Source of the DNA: Bacteroidales bacterium
Lineage (GTDB): Bacteria; Bacteroidota; Bacteroidia; Bacteroidales; UBA12077
Reading direction: 5' to 3'
Length of the DNA: 21,610 bases
Assembly: GCA_003446015.1 (NCBI GenBank)
Contig: DMBU01000037.1
Span: 1 to 21,610 of the forward strand
The notes under the pieces are model-generated. The model worked only from the letters and a program-made list of their open reading frames with translations. It made no database searches and had not been told where the DNA came from. Shown one piece after another: positions 15,673 to 21,610 of this stretch. Both the position numbers and the translations under genes were made by a program. How positions within the stretch are numbered: the stretch's first letter is position 1; every line of letters begins with the position of its first letter.

Positions 15673-16164
15673 TTAGTTAACATTTTTAACAGTTAAATCT
15701 CTAATAGATTCGCCTATCTCCTCCATATCGCGACTAAACTCTGATTTAAATGCTTCCCATTTATCTTTACCTGCTTCCTTAAATTCATCCAGTTTCCTTT
15801 TCAGGTCACTATTTTTCTGTTCCAAATCAGCCAGTTTTTGTTCGTATTCGGCTCTATTTTCCTGTTTTTCGATTGCAATTCTTGATTTGAATTCGGCAAT
15901 ACTTTTTTCGTGTGCCGCAATTTTTTCGGCTGATTCTTTTTTAAATTGCTGATATTCGGCAAGTGCTTCTTGTTGTGCCTGATTTAAATCTTGTTTGGCA
16001 TCATCCAAATCGTTCTTTGCTTCTTGTACCTTGTCATGAGCATTTTCTTCTTTTTCAGCTGTCGATTGGCAGCTAGTTAATATTGCTCCTGTCATAAATA
16101 CTCCTGTTAATATTGCTCCTGCCATAACCGATGTTATAGTAAGGAATCGAATTGTTTCTTTCAT
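15673..16164 (-). CDS. Coiled-coil lipoprotein
   Basis: This is a 163-residue protein. A long signal sequence has its lipobox at AILTSC (Cys32), and the mature part is almost entirely charged coiled coil (about 36-150, rich in Glu, Lys, Gln and Ala: DDAKQDLNQAQQEALAEYQQ, then KQENRAEYEQKLADLEQKN). No enzymatic motif is present. The h-region carries an internal duplication (MAGAILTGVF then MTGAILTSC). It resembles small periplasmic Lpp-like or stress-induced coiled-coil lipoproteins in form only. It is the first gene of an operon with the porin-like gene and has a shared-class promoter 36 bp upstream. Confidence 0.88.
   Translation of the reverse strand: MKETIRFLTITSVMAGAILTGVFMTGAILTSCQSTAEKEENAHDKVQEAKNDLDDAKQDLNQAQQEALAEYQQFKKESAEKIAAHEKSIAEFKSRIAIEKQENRAEYEQKLADLEQKNSDLKRKLDEFKEAGKDKWEAFKSEFSRDMEEIGESIRDLTVKNVN
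16077..16127 (-). repeat. 30-bp-period duplication within the lipoprotein signal sequence
   Basis: A 21-base segment beginning TTAATATTGCTCCTG on the plus strand occurs at 16077-16097 and 16107-16127, with one difference. The 10-codon duplication lengthens the hydrophobic region of the signal peptide. Confidence 0.8.
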
Positions 16165-16200
16165 AACCTTATTATTAATATTTGTAATTAATTATAGAAA

Positions 16201-16268
16201 CAAAGGTATTTCTCTATATTCATCAGATCGTTACACAACTTTTAGAATAAGTTACATGATTCACACAT
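16201..16268 (-). promoter_or_regulatory. Shared 68-bp promoter element, copy 6
   Basis: CAAAGGTA (16201-16208, reverse complement TACCTTTG), 21 bp, GTTACAC (16230-16236), 14 bp, GTTACAT (16251-16257), 1 bp, ATTCACACAT (16259-16268). It drives the coiled-coil lipoprotein and porin operon. Confidence 0.9.
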
Positions 16269-16297
16269 TCAGGGAACCATGTATTTTCAAATTGATG

Positions 16298-17218
16298 CTA
16301 ATTAAAAATATTTGACCAGGAAGCAATACCTATACGAACTACGTTGAGCGATCTATTGTAAAATATATTGTAGTAATCCTCGCCATAATCGTATTGAAGA
16401 AACACAGACACATCGTTAAGAAAAGCAGGTCTGAACGAAAGGTTGTATTGCAATATAAGTCTTTTACTATCAATGGTTTTGGTATCGGTGAGATTACCAG
16501 TTATCCAGCCTACATGAAGCGACTGCCTTAGCAACATTTTATTGTTATTATAAGATTGCCGGTGTACCCGAAACAACTTTGATAAATTGACATTGTTTTG
16601 TAAATCCAAAAAATAACGAAAGCGGCCATAAGTGCCATTTAATTCAACCTCCTGTAAATAATCCCAGGCTACATATACTTTTACACTATTGGTAGTATAT
16701 GGTACAAAAGGATCAGGACGTGCTATATATACTCCCCCTTCAATCCAGTTCGTAGAGAAACTGCCTGAATGGGTATTAATTGTTACACTGTCTTCATTGT
16801 AAAAATAACCGTCTTGTCCATTCGAATGATGAAACCAGGAAAAATACATGAATAAATCTCTTTTTCTGTTTTTGCTATCAACCAGATGATAAAAGAAAGT
16901 TACTTTAGGTATAAACGAAGGAGTGCGTATGGGGTATGATTCTTCATTATACATTCGCAGTATGATTCGGGTAGATAGTTCTGCACCCCATCGGGCATTT
17001 TTATTAATTGCCAGCATAAAGTAAGGCGCAACGTTTCCTTCAAACAATAAGGGTTCCAAATTTCCAAGTCCACTTCCCAACAAAATTGAACTTGGTTCGC
17101 GAAACATACTAAATTTTGAAATTGACGAAACAGAGCTATCTTTTAAAGTTTGTGAATATGTCAAGGAAACGCTCAGAGCTAGATATAAGGTAATAATGAC
17201 ATGTTTAATTTTTATCAT
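16298..17218 (-). CDS. Outer-membrane phospholipase A-like (OmpLA/PldA-type) barrel
   Basis: This is a 306-residue protein with a signal peptide ending around LTYSQ. The rest alternates like a 12-strand barrel (PYFMLAINKNARWGAELSTR, SFIPKVTFFYHLV, KVYVAWDYLQEVEL, SLHVGWITGNL). The motif WFHHSNGQDG at 128-137 matches the OmpLA active-site block HxSNG, giving His130 and Ser132 as the candidate catalytic pair. Asn157 in FSTNWIEGG would be the third residue. The Ser-to-Asn distance is 25 residues against 12 in the E. coli enzyme, so there is an insertion. OmpLA hydrolyses outer-membrane phospholipids after envelope damage. No shared-class promoter is present; the next gene upstream is 119 bp away across a hairpin. 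Confidence 0.75.
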   Translation of the reverse strand: MIKIKHVIITLYLALSVSLTYSQTLKDSSVSSISKFSMFREPSSILLGSGLGNLEPLLFEGNVAPYFMLAINKNARWGAELSTRIILRMYNEESYPIRTPSFIPKVTFFYHLVDSKNRKRDLFMYFSWFHHSNGQDGYFYNEDSVTINTHSGSFSTNWIEGGVYIARPDPFVPYTTNSVKVYVAWDYLQEVELNGTYGRFRYFLDLQNNVNLSKLFRVHRQSYNNNKMLLRQSLHVGWITGNLTDTKTIDSKRLILQYNLSFRPAFLNDVSVFLQYDYGEDYYNIFYNRSLNVVRIGIASWSNIFN

Positions 17219-17282
17219 CGAATTTAATTGAAATATTTACATACTTTTAATAGTACGATACCAAACAAACTTGTTTTCAGTT

Positions 17283-17320
17283 AAGGCTGATACAGGATAA
17301 AATGAACCTGTATCAGCCTT
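17283..17320. terminator. Strong perfect hairpin between two minus-strand genes, terminator-like
   Basis: AAGGCTGATACAGG (17283-17296) and CCTGTATCAGCCTT (17307-17320) form a perfect 14-bp stem with a 10-base loop, 18 bp past the stop of the 75-residue lipoprotein gene. The minus-strand flank lacks a clear U-run, while the plus-strand flank has GTTTGATTTTT. It probably ends the upstream operon or protects its 3' end. Confidence 0.65.
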
Positions 17321-17337
17321 GTTTGATTTTTAAAGAA

Positions 17338-17565
17338 TTATACTTTTACGTTTTCAACAGACTCCCATGGAGTTGCATTACGCTGACCATGAGGGTTTCC
17401 TTTACCCTTACGAAATCCTTTATGTTTACCCTTGTTTCCGTGTCGTCCAGGTTTTCCACTGCCAGGTGCTGGTAGTACCATACAAGAGGTTACAGTAAAT
17501 ACGAGGAACAAGAACATCGCCAATAAAGCAATTGTTCTTAATTTTAGTAAATTTTTCATATTCAA
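17338..17565 (-). CDS. Small Gly/Lys/His-rich lipoprotein
   Basis: This is a 75-residue protein. An N-terminal hydrophobic segment runs to the lipobox FTVTSC (Cys28) and is followed by MVLPAPG. Then comes a low-complexity basic region (GSGKPGRHGNKGKHKGFRKG, then KGNPHGQRN) and a short end, TPWESVENVKV. There is no acidic surface-export tract. No family is recognised; a polyanion- or metal-binding role is possible from composition only. It lies 37 bp after the 121-residue gene and probably shares its transcript. Confidence 0.8.
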   Translation of the reverse strand: MNMKNLLKLRTIALLAMFLFLVFTVTSCMVLPAPGSGKPGRHGNKGKHKGFRKGKGNPHGQRNATPWESVENVKV

Positions 17566-17602
17566 TTTATTATGTTATTTTTTTTAAAACTGATTAAAGA
17601 AT

Positions 17603-17968
17603 TTATCGAATGCTTTTTACACTATCGACTATATATTCAGACTCACCACGCCAAATCAGAGCTCCATTTTTTTGTACATAATGTACAATAACATTCTGTC
17701 CCTGTATGGTATCAAGTTGGTGTGCAAGATTTGAGTTCGTAACTGAGAAATAAAATTTCTCGGAGGCTAAAGCAACATTTGTATTACTCGATATACTGCT
17801 AAGTATCATTTCACCTTCATAAGTCTTAAAGATAGAACCCTTGTAAGAAAACTTCTGCAATAATCCGGCTCGATATCCTTCACTGTAAGTAAAAGAATAT
17901 TTCCAGTAAATAAATACACTTAGTATAACCAGAATCAGAGTGATAACTATAAAAAGATTTCTTTTCAT
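17603..17968 (-). CDS. Membrane-anchored conserved protein of unknown function
   Basis: This is a 121-residue protein. One N-terminal transmembrane helix (about 5-23) precedes an extracytoplasmic domain of mixed beta character: YSEGYRAGLLQKFSYKGSIF, KTYEGEMILSS, FYFSVTNSNLAHQLDTIQGQ, VIVHYVQKNGALIWRGES. Related Bacteroidota proteins with the 'G.RAG.LQKFS.KG..FKT.EGE' pattern are, as I recall, sometimes mislabelled 6-phosphogluconate dehydrogenase. Nothing here supports an enzyme of that kind. It is the first gene of a probable operon with the 75-residue lipoprotein. Confidence 0.82.
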   Translation of the reverse strand: MKRNLFIVITLILVILSVFIYWKYSFTYSEGYRAGLLQKFSYKGSIFKTYEGEMILSSISSNTNVALASEKFYFSVTNSNLAHQLDTIQGQNVIVHYVQKNGALIWRGESEYIVDSVKSIR

Positions 17969-18112
17969 TTTTTTGTTTTTATATCTATTTGTTACTCAAT
18001 CTTTCTATACTTGTTAAGCTAATTCTGTGAGTATTAAATATCATTGCAAATGCAAAAGCTTTATTTCGGAAATCATATATCAAGGCTGTAAATAAATTAC
18101 ATCATTTAAGTA

Positions 18113-18307
18113 TTATGCTTCATCTTTTGTTGTGCGAACCAGTCCAATACCAGAAATAAAAAAGATCAGACCGAGTATACTGTAAATAACAGCAGATTTA
18201 ACACTATGTGTATCACCTGATGTACTTGCAAATAATATTGCAGCATAAATTAGACCGCCAATACCCAGAACAGTAAGTACTGCCCCAAAGATTCTTTTAA
18301 TATTCAT
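18113..18307 (-). CDS. Small two-helix membrane protein, function unknown
   Basis: This is a 64-residue protein with two hydrophobic helices (about 6-26 and 36-57), a polar loop (STSGDTHSVKSA), a Gly-rich second helix and a charged end (RTTKDEA). The overall shape resembles the 69-residue protein at 4500-4709, without clear sequence identity. It has no shared-class promoter and no recognised family. Confidence 0.72.
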   Translation of the reverse strand: MNIKRIFGAVLTVLGIGGLIYAAILFASTSGDTHSVKSAVIYSILGLIFFISGIGLVRTTKDEA

Positions 18308-18609
18308 CTGTTTATAATTTTAAGTTATTAATTTAATTTTTGGAGTTTTCTTATACTCACTAACTACATACAATTAAGATAGGCTCTAGTTTAAATGAGC
18401 GTTGGGATGTGTGTTTGTTATTCTAGGTGGCTTAGATATTTTGCGGCAAAATTTTTATTGCCACCAAGGACACAAAGCACGAAGAATATACTAAGCTTAA
18501 CACCTTAAATTAAACTATAGCTTTAAAATAATCAACTTTGCCTATCTATCAACAGACAAGTTTGGCAATGCCAATTGCATAGAGAGTTCATCATTTTTAT
18601 CCAAACAGA
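18308..18609. other. Intergenic stretch with a CAC.AAG-type repeat fragment
   Basis: No gene is seen. At 18458-18484 the plus strand has TTGCCACCAAGGACACAAAG followed by CACGAAG. This resembles the short CACNAAG-rich intergenic repeats found in many bacterial genomes, as far as I recall; the identification is tentative. Confidence 0.4.
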
Positions 18610-18816
18610 TTACCATTTTCTTTTAGCTACAAACAATCCGATAACAAAACCAATTGCCATACTAATAATGATTTGTGTCCAATTCCAGTGGTTCATGTTT
18701 GACCGATATGACATTCCATTCATCCAATGTCCTCCTCCCAATAAAAGAAAGGCTACTACAATAACTGCAATCGCAATTACATAGACTAATGTTTGGTTTT
18801 TTGATATTCTTCTCAT
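18610..18816 (-). CDS. Small two-helix membrane protein of the shared regulon
   Basis: This is a 68-residue protein. A first helix (about 9-28, TLVYVIAIAVIVVAFLLLGG) is followed by a His/Met/Trp/Asn-rich loop (GHWMNGMSYRSNMNHWNW), a second helix (about 47-63) and a basic end AKRKW. The loop could bind a metal, but that is speculation. No family is recognised. A shared-class promoter lies 51 bp upstream, which strongly supports it as a real gene. Confidence 0.8.
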   Translation of the reverse strand: MRRISKNQTLVYVIAIAVIVVAFLLLGGGHWMNGMSYRSNMNHWNWTQIIISMAIGFVIGLFVAKRKW

Positions 18817-18867
18817 ATTAAATTTATTTTTGCTTTTATTTACCTAAAAGCCATTAATAATCTAATA

Positions 18868-18935
18868 CAAAGCTAGGCTCATATGAACCATTAAGTGTTA
18901 CATTACTTTGAGAATAAGTTACATCATTCACACAT
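18868..18935 (-). promoter_or_regulatory. Shared 68-bp promoter element, copy 7
   Basis: CAAAGCTA (18868-18875, reverse complement TAGCTTTG), 21 bp, GTTACAT (18897-18903), 14 bp, GTTACAT (18918-18924), 1 bp, ATTCACACAT (18926-18935). Both repeats are perfect. It drives the 68-residue membrane protein gene. Confidence 0.9.
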
Positions 18936-19142
18936 TTACAAGAGCGATGATTTTTGTGCCTTAAGAATGAATTCAAAATTGATTACTGGTTTTGCAGTTG
19001 TTTCAATCAGGTTTATTCATTTTGATTTTCAATTTAAGCTTTACGCTAAACCAAATGTCATCTGCTTTAAATCAATTAAGTTTGACGCTAAGAATACAAT
19101 TTCATAATCTTACGTGAAAATCTCCTATCTCATGTATTAAAC

Positions 19143-19478
19143 TCAATTACCACTCAAATCGCTAATTTCAGCCTTGGGTGCATTTTCTTTTACTGAGTCA
19201 ATTCCATTATCCCTACCTTGTGTTGAAGTGTACATTTGACTTGTGCCAATAACCTGGGTATTCGCAGCAGTCAGATTAAAATAATGACTTCCGTCAGAAG
19301 CTGTTTCTTTTATAAACATTTTCTTATCAACACTATTTGTCTTTACTGACTCTATTCCATTTTGACAAGCCGATTTTGCGGTATAACCCTGGCTTGTTAG
19401 TATAATCTCTCCGTTTGACGCTTTTAGATTAAACATAAAGTTTTCGTCTTTTCTTTTTGTAATTTCAAATTTTCCCAT
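19143..19478 (-). CDS. YegP-like protein (two DUF1508 repeats)
   Basis: This is a 111-residue soluble protein built of two DUF1508/YegP repeats. The first is about 3-48 (FEITKRKDENFMFNLKASNG, then EIILTSQGYTAKSACQNGIESVK). The second is about 53-100 (FIKETASDGSHYFNLTAANT, then QVIGTSQMYTSTQGRDNGIDSVK). Length and the paired F.F.L.A.NG..I..SQ.Y pattern match the family closely. Its function is not established. A shared-class promoter lies 37 bp upstream, placing it in the same regulon as the envelope proteins. Confidence 0.95.
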   Translation of the reverse strand: MGKFEITKRKDENFMFNLKASNGEIILTSQGYTAKSACQNGIESVKTNSVDKKMFIKETASDGSHYFNLTAANTQVIGTSQMYTSTQGRDNGIDSVKENAPKAEISDLSGN

Positions 19479-19515
19479 GATTTATAAATTTTAATATTAT
19501 TAATTGATATAGCAA

Positions 19516-19583
19516 CAAAGGTCAGCACCTTTAGCTGAATAAGTATTACATAACTTTATATTAAAGTTGCATCATTCACACAT
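19516..19583 (-). promoter_or_regulatory. Shared 68-bp promoter element, copy 8
   Basis: CAAAGGTC (19516-19523, reverse complement GACCTTTG, one mismatch to TAnnTTTG), 21 bp, ATTACAT (19545-19551), 14 bp, GTTGCAT (19566-19572), 1 bp, ATTCACACAT (19574-19583). It drives the YegP-like gene. Confidence 0.85.
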
Positions 19584-20159
19584 TGTTAAAATTTGAATGG
19601 TATGAGAGTTTGCTGATAAAGAAATTAATGGGAAAAAATATTTTAGCCTGCCATATTCAAACATATTATAATTTTCTAATATTTATGAATAGTGCAGGAT
19701 AACCTTAACAAGAAATAATAAACGAAATAAAATCAACAAAATATTAGGTCAGTTCATAATTCGGGCGAGCTATAAATATATTTTTGTGTATATTTTTGTA
19801 GTTATATAACTATTTGTTCTTTCCTTGATGAAAGAACCAAAATCAATCGAAATGACCGAATTTTGATAATCTATCCGTTTCTTTATTATAACATTGTATT
19901 TCAAGAATGCTTTTTGTCAGGACTCTCTTTTTTACTCTTGTGGTCACTTGGCGATTATCAACAATTCCGCTCTCATTTCGCATTTCCCACCGTACCTGTT
20001 ATTAAATACTTTCTGATCTTTTCTGATGTTGATCATTGGACTGACAACGTCTATCTTCATGAGCGATAGCCTTTAAAACGGCGGATCATGCGCGGTGTGA
20101 ATAGGATAAGTCATAGAATTTATGAACTCCCTCAGGACTGAAAGGAATAATTAATCAGG
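19584..20159. other. Long intergenic region; interrupted plus-strand frame at 19776-20141
   Basis: No complete gene is seen. About 19890-20130 looks less AT-rich than its surroundings. The plus strand keeps one frame open from 19776 to 20141 apart from a single in-frame TAG at 20067-20069: GDYQQFRSHF and DHWTDNVYLHER before it, RRIMRGVNRISHRIYELP after it. No ATG starts the frame. The segment CTTGATGAAAGAACCAAAA near 19824 resembles intergenic sequence repeated in other Bacteroidota, from memory. It could be a decayed gene or a non-coding repeat. Confidence 0.35.
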
Positions 20160-21610
20160 TTAAAAAGGATACCCAATAGCAATGCTTAAAATGAGGTTAT
20201 CGTTTCTCCATGCAGAACTACCAAGGTTAATTTCATCAATCACCCATCGTTGATTTTCTTGCAGCCATGGTTTTCTTAATGGTGCTGCCAGATCGAAGCG
20301 TAAAACAAAAAACGAAACATCAATTCTTAATCCGAAACCTGCTCCAACAGCTATTTCATTCGTGAATCCAGAAAACGAAAAGGGATTTCCTGTATTCGCT
20401 GGGTTTGATTTTAGCAACCAAACATTACCTGCATCAGCAAATAAAGCTCCTTTTAAAAAACGGATTATAGTAAAGCGATACTCTGCATTCATTTCAAATT
20501 TTACATCGCCTCCTAGTTGTAAAAAACCTATATTATCTAAATTTGGAGCAACTGTTCCGGGACCTAAAGAATTAATATGAAAAGCACGAATACTGTTCGG
20601 TCCGCCACTAAAAAATTGTTTGGTGTAAGGCAAAATTTCAGAATTTCCATAAGGGGTAGCTACCCCTGCAAAAATCCTCATTGCTAACTTTTTTTCAGTT
20701 GAAAAATTGTAATAAGCACGACCATCTAAACTTAATTTAGCGTATTGAGAATATATAGAACCCATAACTTTTGAAGGTTGTTCAGATGAAATTTCTTCTC
20801 CGATAATCAAATTCGCTAATGAAAAAGTATTTCCTGCAGCTTCTGTTGTTAGTTGAAAAAAGTATTGCATCTGTTTTTTAGCAATAACTTGTTCGTTATA
20901 AGTAAATGAATAGTTTCCCCCGGCTATAAATTGTTCTTCATAACTTTTTTTTAGAAAACTATTGGAAGCCAGCAAATCTAAGAATTCGTCTGATTCGTTC
21001 CCGATAGAAGAATAACTAATACTTATGGGATTTAATTTATGTTCTTTTCTAACATCTTCTTTCCAATTAAAACCATAAGCAAATTGGAATGTACTCATAT
21101 CAAAGTAGTTAACTTTTTTCAGGTAGTTGTAAGAAATTGAAAAACTTGTTTTTGGAATATACAGGCTGTTGCTTCTGATTCTAAAAGGAACCAAAAAGCG
21201 TGGAAAAATTAACTCAACTTGAGGGTTCAATGAATATGAATATAAATTTTTATTTTGTCCGCTCAATTGTGTTTCAAAAGATCCGGCCATATTAAGATGT
21301 AGCAATTCAGCACCATTAAATGTATTTCTATTTAAAAAACTAAAATTCAATCGTGGCCCGGTGTAGTTATTCGATTTTGTTACCAGATCTACTTCTGCCC
21401 TGAAGGTGCGTTTTGTCATTGGAGTAATTAAAATGCTAACATCTAAAAATCCGACAGCAGAAGTGTCACTGTCAGAAAATATTATACGCACAAATTTGAA
21501 ATTACCCATTGACATAAATCGGTTAAGCGTGATGTTATGATTCCTTCTTGAATAAATTTCATGTTTTTTTAAGTAAACCGATCTTGAAATTATTTTAGGT
21601 TTAATTTTCA
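20160..21610 (-). CDS. BamA/TamA-family outer-membrane protein, N-terminus beyond window
   Basis: The minus-strand frame stays open to the window's right edge, so the Met at 21515 is internal and the gene starts outside. The first visible residues (SVYLKKHEIYSRRNHNITLN, then GNFKFVRIIF) are the end of a POTRA-type domain. They are followed by a 16-strand surface-antigen barrel with LFADAGNVWLL, GAGFGLRIDVSFFVLRFDLA, the FFSGGPNSIRAF loop (the conserved RGF-type L6 motif appears here as IRAF) and a C-terminal Phe (SIAIGYPF). About 483 residues are visible. The family inserts barrels or exports lipoproteins; in Bacteroidota many are TamA/TamL-like. Which of these this is cannot be told without the N-terminus. 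Confidence 0.9.
   Translation of the reverse strand, partial: KIKPKIISRSVYLKKHEIYSRRNHNITLNRFMSMGNFKFVRIIFSDSDTSAVGFLDVSILITPMTKRTFRAEVDLVTKSNNYTGPRLNFSFLNRNTFNGAELLHLNMAGSFETQLSGQNKNLYSYSLNPQVELIFPRFLVPFRIRSNSLYIPKTSFSISYNYLKKVNYFDMSTFQFAYGFNWKEDVRKEHKLNPISISYSSIGNESDEFLDLLASNSFLKKSYEEQFIAGGNYSFTYNEQVIAKKQMQYFFQLTTEAAGNTFSLANLIIGEEISSEQPSKVMGSIYSQYAKLSLDGRAYYNFSTEKKLAMRIFAGVATPYGNSEILPYTKQFFSGGPNSIRAFHINSLGPGTVAPNLDNIGFLQLGGDVKFEMNAEYRFTIIRFLKGALFADAGNVWLLKSNPANTGNPFSFSGFTNEIAVGAGFGLRIDVSFFVLRFDLAAPLRKPWLQENQRWVIDEINLGSSAWRNDNLILSIAIGYPF

Noticed and set aside
17603..17968. 6-phosphogluconate dehydrogenase label remembered for similar proteins
   Set aside because: The protein has 121 residues with one membrane helix, and has no Rossmann fold or catalytic motif.
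646..19583. Repeated GTTACAT/ATTCACACAT blocks as a CRISPR-like or MITE-type repeat family
   Set aside because: Copies are kilobases apart, each sits at a fixed place before a gene with a -7 element, flanks are unrelated, and there are no terminal inverted repeats or target duplications.
21513..21515. ATG at 21515 as the true start of the BamA-like gene
   Set aside because: The frame continues upstream to the window edge with clear POTRA-like sequence, and a barrel without POTRA and signal peptide would not be viable.

Overview
This is a low-GC stretch of a Bacteroidota chromosome. The order is probably Bacteroidales or Marinilabiliales, which is an inference. Three things support the phylum: -7 promoter elements of the TAnnTTTG type, surface-lipoprotein signals of the C-S/K-K-D-D type just after the lipobox cysteine, and the families present (DUF6600, PorT-like barrels, OmpA-type anchors, a TamA/BamA-like barrel). 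Every gene I can support lies on the minus strand, and both window edges cut genes. I see no tRNA, rRNA, CRISPR array, transposase or phage gene.

Reading in the direction of transcription (high to low coordinates), the right edge holds the C-terminal part of a BamA/TamA-like outer-membrane protein (20160-21610). A YegP-like protein follows, then four small membrane or lipoprotein genes (17338-18816). Next come an outer-membrane phospholipase A-like protein, and an operon of a coiled-coil lipoprotein with a small porin. After that is a block of small membrane genes (lmo0937-like, YtxH-like, holin-like, and one unknown), followed by an AI-2E-family transporter. The left half is dominated by outer-surface and periplasmic proteins. 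These are three ice-binding-like (DUF3494) lipoproteins, two of them carrying four SbsA-type Ig domains; a barrel protein with two OmpA modules in an operon with one of them; an OmpA-type lipoprotein; a DUF6600 protein; and two integral membrane proteins of unknown role.

The most striking feature is a promoter class. Eight transcription units share a cis-element of exactly 68 bp with invariant internal spacing. On the plus strand it reads CAAAnnTA - 21 bp - GTTACAT-like - 14 bp - GTTACAT-like - 1 bp - ATTCACACAT. On the coding strand this is an upstream ATGTGTGAAT box, two direct ATGTAAC repeats 21 bp apart, and a TAnnTTTG -7 element at a fixed distance. The units are the three DUF3494 genes (one with the OmpA barrel gene behind it), the DUF6600 gene, the OmpA lipoprotein, the coiled-coil lipoprotein plus porin, a 68-residue two-helix membrane protein, and the YegP-like protein. 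This looks like a locally clustered regulon for envelope and stress proteins, controlled by one activator that is not encoded in the window. The regulator and the stimulus are unknown, and the link to cold or envelope stress is inferred only from gene content.
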